The notes beneath the pieces are model-generated. The model worked only from the letters and a program-made list of their open reading frames with translations, was not told the origin of the DNA and ran no database searches. The translations under genes and the position numbers were made by a program. A stretch of DNA of 64,000 bases from Saccharopolyspora soli (GTDB lineage: Bacteria; Actinomycetota; Actinomycetes; Mycobacteriales; Pseudonocardiaceae), in contig NZ_JALBWV010000008.1 of NCBI RefSeq assembly GCF_022678645.1, forward strand, positions 1-64,000. The letters are read 5' to 3'. Positions 51,163 to 59,358 of this stretch are shown piece after piece. Numbering within the stretch: the first letter of the stretch is position 1; every line of letters starts with the position of its first letter.

Positions 51163-52668
51163 GTGACTGCCGACGTCACCGAACCCGTCGTCGTGGTCGA
51201 CGGCGTCACCAAGCACTACCCCGGTGTGCGCGCGCTGACCGATGCCGACCTGGCCATCCGACCGGGCGAGATCCGCGCGCTGCTCGGCCGCAACGGCGCG
51301 GGTAAATCGACACTCATCCGCGCACTGTCCGGAGTGGAGGGCGTTGACAAGGGCAGTATTGCCGTGGCTGGTGAACGGCTCGGCGAGGGCGGTGTGCGCC
51401 GCGCCGTCGAGCTCGGGATCAGCACCGTGCACCAAGAACTGAGCTTGGTGGCCGAACTGAGCGTCGCCGAGAACATGTACCTCGGCCGCTGGCTGCGGCG
51501 CGGGCAGGCCATCGACTATGCCGCGATGCGCAAGGGCGCGGCGGAGGTCTTCGAGCGGCTGGGCATCGACATCGACCCCGCCGCCCCTGTCGGCTCGCTG
51601 TCGCTGGCCGCGCGTCAGCTGGTGGAGATCTGCCGGGCGGTGCGCGAACAGCCGCGGCTGCTGATCCTCGACGAGCCGACCAGCGCGCTGGCCGCCGCCG
51701 AAGTGGACGTCGTGCTCGACACCGTCACCCGCATCGCCTCGGCGGGCGTGGCCGTGCTCTACGTGAGCCATCGACTGGAGGAGATCCGCCGGATCGCGCA
51801 CAGCGCCACGGTCATGCGGGACGGCCGCATCGTCGACACGGTCGACATCGGGGCGGCCGACACCGCGCACATCGTGTCGCTGATGCTCGGCGACAGCGCG
51901 ACGCAGGTCGAGCGGCCGCCGGAGCGGGACGTCGACCGCACCGGGCTCCCGCTGCTGTCGGTGCGCGGGCTCGCCGTGCCGCCGAAGGTGGTCGACGTGT
52001 CGTTCGACGTGTTCGCTGGCGAAGTCCTCGGGCTCGGCGGCCTGATGGGCTCGGGCCGCACCGAGGTGTTGCGCGCCATCGCCGGGTTCACCCCGGCCAC
52101 CTCCGGGACGGTCAGCGTGGACGGCCGCGAGATCGGCAATCCCAGTGCTGCGGTGATGAAACGGCTCGGCGTCGGCATGACGCCGGAAGACCGCAAGAAC
52201 GAGGGAGTCGTGCCGCTGCTGGGTGTTGACGAGAACCTGGTGCTGTCCAAATTCGACTCGGTCAGCTCGGGGCCGACCGTGTTGCCCGGCAAAGTGCGCG
52301 CAGCGGCGGGGAAACTCATCGCGCGGCTGTCGATCGCGACGGCCTCGGCCCGCACGCCGATCGTGAACCTCAGCGGCGGAAACCAGCAGAAGGCCGTGAT
52401 CGGCAGGTGGCTGCACGCGGGCAGCCGCGTTCTCCTGCTCGACGAACCGACCCGAGGCGTCGACGTGCAGTCCAAGGCCGAGATCTACCGGCTGGTGCGG
52501 GAACTCGCCGACAACGGAGCCGCGATCGTGTTCGTCTCCGGCGAACTGGAGGAGCTTCCCCTGGTGTGCGACCGAGTCCTCGCACTTCGCGAAGGGCGCG
52601 TCGTGGGCGAGCTGATCGGAAGCGACCTGACCACAGATTCAGTGCTCTCCGCCGCGATGGCGGCGTGA
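51163..52668 (+). CDS. Sugar ABC transporter ATPase, two-domain (RbsA/MglA-like)
   Basis: 501 residues with two ABC domains. The first has Walker A LLGRNGAGKSTLIRAL and Walker B LLILDEPTSALA. The second has GLMGSGRTEVLRAI (a P-loop variant without Lys-Thr, as usual), LSGGNQQKAVIGRWL and LLLDEPTRGVDVQSKAEIY. GTG 51163 follows GGAG; GTG 51115 overlaps the binding-protein stop and is also possible. Confidence 0.92.
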   Translation: MTADVTEPVVVVDGVTKHYPGVRALTDADLAIRPGEIRALLGRNGAGKSTLIRALSGVEGVDKGSIAVAGERLGEGGVRRAVELGISTVHQELSLVAELSVAENMYLGRWLRRGQAIDYAAMRKGAAEVFERLGIDIDPAAPVGSLSLAARQLVEICRAVREQPRLLILDEPTSALAAAEVDVVLDTVTRIASAGVAVLYVSHRLEEIRRIAHSATVMRDGRIVDTVDIGAADTAHIVSLMLGDSATQVERPPERDVDRTGLPLLSVRGLAVPPKVVDVSFDVFAGEVLGLGGLMGSGRTEVLRAIAGFTPATSGTVSVDGREIGNPSAAVMKRLGVGMTPEDRKNEGVVPLLGVDENLVLSKFDSVSSGPTVLPGKVRAAAGKLIARLSIATASARTPIVNLSGGNQQKAVIGRWLHAGSRVLLLDEPTRGVDVQSKAEIYRLVRELADNGAAIVFVSGELEELPLVCDRVLALREGRVVGELIGSDLTTDSVLSAAMAA

Positions 52669-52715
52669 ATGCTTGTCGCTGGACTCGTTTTGCGTAGCGG
52701 TGCAGGTGGCGGAAC

Positions 52716-52802
52716 CTCAGACGCCTTCTCGACTCCGGGATCCCCGACTTATGTATGTCCGATACGCGGTGTCGGGGCTGTCCTCGCGAGAAGACGTCTG
52801 AG
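52716..52802. repeat. 87-bp imperfect palindrome inside the sugar operon
   Basis: Outer arms CTCAGACGCCTTCTCG and CGAGAAGACGTCTGAG (one mismatch in 16) enclose inner arms CCCCGAC and GTCGGGG. It fills most of the 222-bp gap between the ATPase and permease genes, where sibling genes overlap. Partial similarity continues outside (AGCGGTGCA appears on both sides). It looks like a small palindromic insertion element (MITE/REP type), and as RNA it would form a long hairpin able to weaken read-through. Confidence 0.7.
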
Positions 52803-52890
52803 AACCCGCAGCGGTGCAAGTGCCGTAGGTCGGCTGCGCCGCTTCAAAACAAGAACAAAGACAGTCTTTGAAACCGAGTTGAGGACGACA

Positions 52891-53889
52891 ATGACCGTTA
52901 CCCAGACCAAGCCGGAGCAACGGGTCGGCAGCAAGCCCCGCGCGGGGCGCTCGCTCAACGAGATCGGCCTTATCGCGGCGATCGTGGTGCTCTACATCGT
53001 GCTCGGCAGCACGGCGGCCGGGTTCCTGAGCCTGGACAACCAGCTCGGCATCCTGCGGGACGCCGCCACCGTGGGCATCGCCGCGTGGGGCGTCACGCTG
53101 GTGATCATCGCGGGCGAGATCGACATCAGCATCGGTCCGGCGGTGGCGTTCTCCTCGGTGTTGGTGGCCAAGGGCGCCGCGGAGTGGGGGCTGGGCATCG
53201 GCCTGGCCATCCTCCTCACCCTCGTCGCGGGCGCGGCGTGGGGCGCGTTGGCCGGATGGCTCCGGGCGCGCTTCGACGTGCCGTCGTTCATCGCGACGCT
53301 CGGTGTGTGGAGCGCACTGGGCGGGTTGGGCTTGTACCTCACCGACGCGCTTCCCGTGGTGCTGCCGGAAAACGGGCTGATGGACGTGCTGGGCGGCAAC
53401 ATCCTCGGCATCCCGACGCCAGCGATCGTGATGGTGGTGCTGTTCTTCGTCTTCGCCTACGTCGCCCGCTACACCGGATACGGCCGATCCGTCTACGCCG
53501 TCGGCGGCAACGCCCCGGCCGCCCGCATGGCCGGGATCAACCTCGCCAGGGTTCGGGTGCTGCTGTTCGCCACCACCGGTGTGTTGTCGGCGATCACCGG
53601 AGTACTGCTGGCCGCGCGGTTGGGATCGGGCAACGGCGGCGCCGCATCCGGGTTGGAGTTCGACGTGATCGCCGCGGTCGTCATCGGCGGCACGGCGCTT
53701 TCGGGCGGGCGCGGCTCGATGCTGGGCACGCTGTTCGGCGTCGTGTTCATCACCGTGATCAGCAACGGGTTGGTGCTGCTCGGGGTGGATTCGTTCCTGC
53801 AGAACGTGGTGCGCGGCGTGATCATCGTGGTCGCGGTGCTGGTGAACGTCGTGCTCACCAAGCGCGCCCGCGCGACGAGGGAGACCTGA
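52891..53889 (+). CDS. Sugar ABC transporter permease (RbsC-like)
   Basis: 332 residues with eight to ten membrane segments. LVIIAGEIDISIGPAVAFSS, FIATLGVWSALGGLG and the late ATPase-contact region YAVGGNAPAARMAGINLARV followed by GGTALSGGRGSMLGT are hallmark RbsC stretches. ATG 52891 follows TTGAGGACG. It is separated from its ATPase by a palindromic element, which is unusual. Confidence 0.92.
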   Translation: MTVTQTKPEQRVGSKPRAGRSLNEIGLIAAIVVLYIVLGSTAAGFLSLDNQLGILRDAATVGIAAWGVTLVIIAGEIDISIGPAVAFSSVLVAKGAAEWGLGIGLAILLTLVAGAAWGALAGWLRARFDVPSFIATLGVWSALGGLGLYLTDALPVVLPENGLMDVLGGNILGIPTPAIVMVVLFFVFAYVARYTGYGRSVYAVGGNAPAARMAGINLARVRVLLFATTGVLSAITGVLLAARLGSGNGGAASGLEFDVIAAVVIGGTALSGGRGSMLGTLFGVVFITVISNGLVLLGVDSFLQNVVRGVIIVVAVLVNVVLTKRARATRET

Positions 53890-54992
53890 TGGGAGAGGAG
53901 ACAGTGGTGTCCGGCGAGATCATGCAGGGCGTGTACCTGCCAGGCGACTCCACCGCGGTGCTGCGCGGGCTGGCGGTGCCGGAGCCGGGGCCGGGTCAGG
54001 TGCTCGTCGAGGTGGGCGCCTCGGGGATCTGCGGTTCCGACATCGGCTACATCTACCACGAGCACAAGGGGCATCGCGGCGTCGACGGTCCGGCCTACCG
54101 GGGTGTGGTCGCCGGGCACGAGCCCGCCGGGCGGATCGTCGCCGCCGGGCCGGGCTGCACCCGCTTCGGCGTGGACGACCGGGTGATCGTCTACCACATC
54201 GCGGGCTGCGGCCGGTGCGACAACTGCCGTCGCGGCTACTTCATCAGCTGCACCGCGCCGCAGCGGCAGGCATACGGCTGGCAGCGCGACGGCGGGCACG
54301 CGCACTACGTGCTCGCCGAGGAGTCCACCTGCGTTCCGCTGCCAGACCGGTTGTCCTATGTGGATGGTGCGTTGATCGCCTGCGGTTTCGGCACCGCGTA
54401 CGAGGGACTGCGGCGAATCGGGGTCAACGGCGAAGGTGACCTGCTCGTGGTCGGGCTCGGCCCGGTGGGGCTGGCGGCCGGGATGATCGGCAAGGGCATG
54501 GGCGCTCGGCGGGTGGTCGGCGTCGAGCTGTCCCCGCAGCGCCGCGAGTGGGCGGACCAGTTGGGCGTGTTCGACGCGACCGTGGCACCCGAAGCGGACG
54601 CCGAGGCGACGGCGGCCCTGGTCGCCGACGTGCTGCACGCGCCGGGCGCGGTCACCACCATCGACTGCTCCGGCTCCCGCGCGGGCCGGGCCACGGCCAT
54701 CGCCGGTGCCGCCGAGTGGGGTCGGGTGTCCCTCGTCGGCGAGGGCGGCACGCTGGAGACCGAGGTGTCGGACGCGTTGCTGCACAAGCAGTTGACGCTG
54801 TACGCATCGTGGGTGACTTCGCTGACGGCGATGACCGAACTGGCGGAGAACCTGGACCGCTGGAACCTGCGTCCGGAGACCGTGGTCAGCGACCGGTTCC
54901 CGTTGGAGGCGGCCGACCCGGCCTACGCGCTGGCCGCCGGGGCCAGCCGGGGCAAGGTCGTGCTGCTGCCCTCCCCGGAGCTGCGGTCGTGA
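53889..54992 (+). CDS. Zinc-dependent alcohol/sugar dehydrogenase (MDR family)
   Basis: 367 residues. The catalytic zinc region has GASGICGSDIGYIYHEHKG and VVAGHEPAGRI, the structural zinc cysteines are in GCGRCDNCRRGYFISC, and the NAD fold has LLVVGLGPVGLAAGMI. It would oxidise a sugar or sugar alcohol to the keto or lactone form. ATG 53889 overlaps the permease stop by one base. At its 3' end an inserted 140-bp repeat now separates it from the next gene. Confidence 0.91.
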   Translation: MGEETVVSGEIMQGVYLPGDSTAVLRGLAVPEPGPGQVLVEVGASGICGSDIGYIYHEHKGHRGVDGPAYRGVVAGHEPAGRIVAAGPGCTRFGVDDRVIVYHIAGCGRCDNCRRGYFISCTAPQRQAYGWQRDGGHAHYVLAEESTCVPLPDRLSYVDGALIACGFGTAYEGLRRIGVNGEGDLLVVGLGPVGLAAGMIGKGMGARRVVGVELSPQRREWADQLGVFDATVAPEADAEATAALVADVLHAPGAVTTIDCSGSRAGRATAIAGAAEWGRVSLVGEGGTLETEVSDALLHKQLTLYASWVTSLTAMTELAENLDRWNLRPETVVSDRFPLEAADPAYALAAGASRGKVVLLPSPELRS

Positions 54993-55132
54993 GCGGCACC
55001 GTGTCAACCTCAGTCCTCCTCAACCGCTCCCCAGGGGACCGTGACGCAAACCAGCCACAAGAAACCACGCAACGGGAGATTGTGCTGGACGCGACCACCA
55101 CTGTGAATCGCGGAGAGGCGGACCAGTCGTGA
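54989..55132 (+). CDS. 47-codon coupled mini-ORF (140-bp element)
   Basis: GTG 54989 overlaps the dehydrogenase stop (GTGA), and the TGA at 55130-55132 overlaps the GTG at 55129 of the next gene (GTGA). The 47-residue peptide begins MSGTVSTSVLLNRSPGDRD and ends with TVNRGEADQS. A closely similar peptide is encoded near position 85-230. It is very polar, with no known domain. Ribosomes could pass from gene to mini-ORF to gene. Confidence 0.5.
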   Translation: MSGTVSTSVLLNRSPGDRDANQPQETTQREIVLDATTTVNRGEADQS

Positions 55133-55134
55133 GC
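54995..55134 (+). repeat. 140-bp family repeat, copy 3
   Basis: Flanked by GTCGTGAGC on both sides (54986-54994 and 55126-55134), a 9-base direct duplication. The body matches positions 90-266 with about 90% identity apart from the expansion there. Removing 140 bases restores GCGGTCGTGAGCCGCGG, in which the dehydrogenase TGA and the next GTG overlap directly. Confidence 0.9.
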
Positions 55135-56328
55135 CGCGGGCCACGGGTGGAGCGGCACGCCGGAGGCGAAGTGCTCTGGCTCGACAACGGATTGCTGCGC
55201 CTCGGTCTCGTCCCATTGCTCGGTGGGCGGCTGCTTTCCCTCCGCCTTATGTCCGATGTGGACGAACGGGAACTGCTGTGGCGCAACGACAAGCTGCTCA
55301 CCGACGAGTTGATGCCACGCCCGGGTCACGTGCACAGGCCGCAGTCGGGCAGCCTCGGCGACTGGATCAACTACGGCGGTGACAAGACCTGGCCCGCGCC
55401 GCAGGGCTGGGACGACGAAAACCAATGGGCGGGCCCACCCGATCCGGTGCTCGACTCAGGGCCGTACACGACGAAGATCCGGCAGGATGCCGAGCTGGCC
55501 GCGGTCACCCTGACCAGCGGCGACGATCCCCGCACCGGGCTGCGGCTGACCCGGCGGTTCGAGCTGCGCCGGGACCAGTGCTCGTACCGGCTGGAACTGA
55601 CCGCCCAGAACACCAGCGAACGCACGGTGCGCTGGTCGCTGTGGAACGTCACGCAACTGGCGGCCAAGGGAGCAGGTGGCACGTACGTGGCGAGCCCGCC
55701 GCAGGTGACCCGCCTGCTGGCCGGAACCGGGTATCCCGACTGGTCGGAGCTGCCCGGTGATCGGGTGCACATCCCGCACCGCGACGTGGTCGGCAAGCTC
55801 GGTTTCCCCGCCGCCACCGGATGGCTGGCCCACACCGGGGGCGGGGCGACGCTGACGCAGTCGTTCACCGTCGACGACGCGGCCGAGTACCCCGACGCCG
55901 GGTCGCGGGTGGAGGTGTGGCTGGAGTGCCCGCTTCCGGAACCGCTCGCGACGCTGGGTGACCTCGACCCGCCAGCGCGGATCGTCGAATGCGAGGTGCT
56001 CGGCCCGCTCACCACGCTGGCGCCGGGGGAGCGGACCACGCTGGCACTGGACTGCGCGGTCACGCCCGGCACTGCGGCCGTGCACGACGTGACGCCTGCG
56101 GGGCACTGGACTCGGCCCGCCGAGCTGCGGGCGGAACGGCTGGTCGGCGAGTTCGTCGCCTACCGCGATGGCGAGCTGGCGACGGGGCAGGGGTCTACCA
56201 CGGTTCGTGCGGGTCAGACGACGACACTGGATTTGCCCGCCGCCGACGGGGAGCGGGCGCTGGAACTCACCGACAGCACAGGGCAACGCATGCACGCGGG
56301 CGTTGCGCGCACGAAGGCGGGGCGATGA
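55129..56328 (+). CDS. DUF4380-like carbohydrate-binding protein
   Basis: 399 residues. LRLGLVPLLGGRLLSLRL, INYGGDKTWPAPQGWDDENQ, and beta-rich sequence throughout resemble the DUF4380 group of galactose-mutarotase-like proteins. It may bind or epimerise a sugar, but no function is established for the family. GTG 55129 is retained in the target duplication of the 140-bp repeat. It overlaps the SDR gene by 4 bp. Confidence 0.78.
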   Translation: MSRGPRVERHAGGEVLWLDNGLLRLGLVPLLGGRLLSLRLMSDVDERELLWRNDKLLTDELMPRPGHVHRPQSGSLGDWINYGGDKTWPAPQGWDDENQWAGPPDPVLDSGPYTTKIRQDAELAAVTLTSGDDPRTGLRLTRRFELRRDQCSYRLELTAQNTSERTVRWSLWNVTQLAAKGAGGTYVASPPQVTRLLAGTGYPDWSELPGDRVHIPHRDVVGKLGFPAATGWLAHTGGGATLTQSFTVDDAAEYPDAGSRVEVWLECPLPEPLATLGDLDPPARIVECEVLGPLTTLAPGERTTLALDCAVTPGTAAVHDVTPAGHWTRPAELRAERLVGEFVAYRDGELATGQGSTTVRAGQTTTLDLPAADGERALELTDSTGQRMHAGVARTKAGR

Positions 56329-57080
56329 GCGGACGGCTGGACGGAAAGGTCGCGGTGGTGACCGGCGCGGCCCAGGGCATCGGCGCGGCCACCGCGCTAC
56401 GGCTCGCCGCCGACGGCGCGGCCGTCGCGGTGTTGGACATCGCCGAGCGCGGGCACGAGGTCGCCGAGCGGATCATCGCCGAGGGTGGCAGGTCCGTCGC
56501 GGTGCGCTGCGACGTCAGCTCCGAGGCGGACTGGGCTGACGCGGTCCAGCGCTGCCGCGCCGAGCTGGGACCGGTGGACGTGCTGGTCAGCAACGCCTAC
56601 ACGGTCGACGTCTTGCCTGCCCACGAGACGAGCCTCGCCTCGTGGGAGCGGCAGCTTTCGGTGAACCTCACCGGCGCCTTCCTCGGCTTCCGCGCGTGCC
56701 TCGCCGACCTGTCGCGCAACCGCGGCGGATCGGTCGTGCTGACTTCGTCGGTGCACGCGCTCGTCGGGCTGCCGGGCAGGCCGGCGTATGCGGCGAGCAA
56801 GTCCGCGCTGACCGGACTGGCCCGCCAGCTCGCCGTCGAGTACGGCACCGTGCTGCGCGTCAACTCCGTGCTGCCGGGGCCGGTGCTCACCGCGGCCTGG
56901 GACGACATCAGCGAGGCCGATCGGCAGCGCAGTGCGGAGGAGACGGTCGTGAAAAGGTTGGGCACGCCGGACGAGATCGCGGCGGCCATCGCCTTCCTCG
57001 CCAGCGACGAGGCGTCGTTCATCACGGGTGCCGCGTTGACCGTGGACGGCGGCTGGAGCGTCTACAAGATGTCGTCGTGA
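56325..57080 (+). CDS. Short-chain dehydrogenase/reductase
   Basis: 251 residues. Cofactor motif VTGAAQGIGAATALRLA, DVLVSNAY in place of the usual NNAG, the catalytic Ser in SVVLTSSVHALVG, and YAASKSALTGLARQLA (YxxxK). The C-terminus TGAALTVDGGWSVY is typical of classical SDRs. In this operon it probably oxidises a sugar or sugar acid. ATG 56325 overlaps the DUF4380-like stop. Confidence 0.92.
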   Translation: MSGRLDGKVAVVTGAAQGIGAATALRLAADGAAVAVLDIAERGHEVAERIIAEGGRSVAVRCDVSSEADWADAVQRCRAELGPVDVLVSNAYTVDVLPAHETSLASWERQLSVNLTGAFLGFRACLADLSRNRGGSVVLTSSVHALVGLPGRPAYAASKSALTGLARQLAVEYGTVLRVNSVLPGPVLTAAWDDISEADRQRSAEETVVKRLGTPDEIAAAIAFLASDEASFITGAALTVDGGWSVYKMSS

Positions 57081-57108
57081 CGGCGTCGCCGATGGGGAGG
57101 AGTGGTTC

Positions 57109-57834
57109 ATGAGTGGCTACAGCGGGCGGGGTGTGCACGGGCAGACCGTGGCCACGCTCGGTGCGCGCATCGTGTCCGGGAAGATCGCGCCGGGCGACGT
57201 GATCGACCTCGGGGCGCTCGGCCATGACCTGGACGTGAGCATGACCGCGCTGCGCGAAGCCATGAAGGTGCTGGCGGCCAAGGGACTCGTGGAGGCGCGG
57301 CAGAAGCGGGGCACCTACGTGCGCGCCCGCGAGCACTGGAACCTGCTGGACAGCGACGTGATCCGGTGGCGCAGCGAGGCTGGCGACACCGCCGCCGTGC
57401 TGCGCGACCTCGCCGAGGTGCGCGCGGTCGTCGAACCAGCAGCGGCGTCGATGGCCGCGTTGCGCCGCGACGAGCGCGACCTCGCTGAGCTGGACGCCGC
57501 GCTGGCCGCGATGCGCGACGCGGTCGGCGCGGGCGCGCGGGCCGAAGTGGCGGCTGACCTGCGCTGGCACCGCGCCCTCCTGCGGGCCACCCACAACGAG
57601 ATGCTCGCCCGGATGGATGTGTTCACCGAACCGGCCCTGCGGTTGCGCGACGCGCTCGTGCACGAGGCAGGTTCTGACGACCCGGTGCCAAGCCACGCCG
57701 TCGTCGTGGCGGCCGTCCGCGACAGCGACCCGGACGCGGCGGCTGCGGCCGTGACGTCGTTGCTGGAAAAGGCGACCCGCGACGTGGCGGACGTGATCGG
57801 CGAAACCGAAGAGAAAGCGAAGCACACCGAGTGA
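57109..57834 (+). CDS. GntR/FadR-family regulator
   Basis: 241 residues. The winged helix is in the first 75 residues (IAPGDVIDLGALGHDLDVSM, TALREAMKVLAAKGLVEARQ); the FCD-type ligand domain follows with DLRWHRALLRATHNEMLARM carrying metal-binding residues. It is similar in plan to DgoR-type repressors of galactonate use, which fits the next gene. Its stop overlaps the dgoD start (GTGA). Confidence 0.9.
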   Translation: MSGYSGRGVHGQTVATLGARIVSGKIAPGDVIDLGALGHDLDVSMTALREAMKVLAAKGLVEARQKRGTYVRAREHWNLLDSDVIRWRSEAGDTAAVLRDLAEVRAVVEPAAASMAALRRDERDLAELDAALAAMRDAVGAGARAEVAADLRWHRALLRATHNEMLARMDVFTEPALRLRDALVHEAGSDDPVPSHAVVVAAVRDSDPDAAAAAVTSLLEKATRDVADVIGETEEKAKHTE

Positions 57835-58976
57835 AGATCAGCTCCGTAGAGACTTTCCTGGTGCCGCCGAGGTGGCTGTTCTGCCGGGTGGCCACCGACG
57901 AAGGCATCGTCGGCTGGGGCGAACCCGTGGTGGAGGGACGGGCGGAGACTGTCCGCGCGGCGGTGGACGAGCTGTCCGAGTTGCTCATCGGGCGGGACCC
58001 GCGCCGCATCGAGGACGCGTGGCAGCTGATGACCAAAGCCGCGTTCTACCGAGGCGGCCCGGTGCTCTCCAGCGCCGTCGCCGGGCTGGACCAGGCGCTG
58101 TGGGACATCCTCGGCAAGTCCCTGGACGTGCCGGTGCACCAGCTGCTGGGCGGTGCCGTGCGCGACGAGGTCCGCGTCTACGGCTGGATCGGCGGGGACG
58201 AGCCCTCCGCGGTCGCCGAGGCGGCCGCGGAGCAGGTCGAAGCCGGGCTGACGGCGGTGAAGATGAACGCCTCCGGTCGGGCGGGCCGAATGCCGGACCG
58301 CGCGGAGATCGGCGGCATGGTGGCCAGGCTCGCCGCGGTGCGCGAGGTGCTCGGCGACTCCCGCGATGTCGCTGTCGACTTCCACGGCCGCTTGGGGGTC
58401 GCCGCCGCGCGCCGGGTGATGCCGGAGCTGGCGCCGCTGCACCCGTTGTTCGTGGAAGAGCCAGTGCTGCCGGAGTACGCGCATCGTCTTGACGACGTCG
58501 TCTCGGCCAGCACCGTCCCGGTGGCGTGCGGTGAGCGGCTCTATTCGCGAACGGATTTCCTGCCCGCGCTGCGGGCCGGGATCGCGGTCGCGCAGCCGGA
58601 CCTCTCCCACGCGGGCGGCATCTCCGAGGTGCGCCGAATCGCTTCGCTCGCCGAGACCTTCGACGCGCTGCTGGCGCCGCACTGCCCGCTCGGCCCGCTC
58701 GCGCTCGCGGCCAGCCTGCAGGTGGCGTTCGCAACCCCGAACTTCCTCATCCAGGAGCAGAGCATCGGCATCCACTACAACACCGATGCCGAACTGCTCG
58801 ACTACGTGCTCGACCGCGAGCCGTTCGCCTTCCCGCACGGTGCGATCAGGCGTTGGGACGCCCCAGGACTCGGGGTGCACATCGACGAGGAGGCCGTGCG
58901 CAAGGCCAGCGCACGAGGCCACCGCTGGCGGCCACCGGTGTGGCGCCACGAGGACGGCTCGTTCGCCGAGTGGTGA
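57831..58976 (+). CDS. dgoD: D-galactonate dehydratase (enolase superfamily)
   Basis: 381 residues, same length as DgoD. It matches that family along its length: VGWGEPVVEGRAETVRAAV, YRGGPVLSSAVAGLDQALWD, VDFHGRLG and FVEEPVLPE for metal ligands, LSHAGGISEVRRIA, LAPHCPLGPLALAA with the catalytic His, EQSIGIHYN, and the C-terminal WRPPVWRHEDGSFAEW. It dehydrates D-galactonate to 2-keto-3-deoxygalactonate. No kinase or aldolase follows in the window, so the later steps must be elsewhere. Confidence 0.92.
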   Translation: MKISSVETFLVPPRWLFCRVATDEGIVGWGEPVVEGRAETVRAAVDELSELLIGRDPRRIEDAWQLMTKAAFYRGGPVLSSAVAGLDQALWDILGKSLDVPVHQLLGGAVRDEVRVYGWIGGDEPSAVAEAAAEQVEAGLTAVKMNASGRAGRMPDRAEIGGMVARLAAVREVLGDSRDVAVDFHGRLGVAAARRVMPELAPLHPLFVEEPVLPEYAHRLDDVVSASTVPVACGERLYSRTDFLPALRAGIAVAQPDLSHAGGISEVRRIASLAETFDALLAPHCPLGPLALAASLQVAFATPNFLIQEQSIGIHYNTDAELLDYVLDREPFAFPHGAIRRWDAPGLGVHIDEEAVRKASARGHRWRPPVWRHEDGSFAEW

Positions 58977-58983
58977 GCGTGCC

Positions 58984-59031
58984 GGACCTGCTGCCCAGGC
59001 ATCCGCCGAGCTGATCCGGGGCAGCAGGTCC
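58984..59031 (+). terminator. Terminator after dgoD
   Basis: GGACCTGCTGCCC ... GGGCAGCAGGTCC, a perfect 13-bp stem with a 22-base loop, starting 8 bases after the dgoD stop. Confidence 0.8.
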
Positions 59032-59358
59032 AACTTGCTGAGGTGTTGCCGAGCCCAGGATTTGATCGATCGTCTCCTGTGGACCGCCTACCGAATTCTA
59101 ACCGGGTTTTTCGTCACCGTGCAGCCAGATTCTCGACGGTTCATTCGGGCGATGGGGCGGCTCAAGGTCGTCTGGCCCGCGGCTTCCACCGGTCTTAGAG
59201 TCGGTGCTGGCGCCTGCTTCGACTGTTGCCGAATGTCGCGAACACGCTGTGTGGCGCAGGTAGCGGATGCGCGCCAGCGCGCAGCTTCGAACCGAAAGCA
59301 CTGATCAGCAACGGCTTCAGGCGTGTCCGAAGAGCTGCCGTCACCAGAGGAGTGAGTG
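59032..59358. other. Spacer before manganese catalase
   Basis: 327 bases with no gene recognised. It should hold the catalase promoter; I could not fix a clear -10/-35 pair. Confidence 0.4.
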
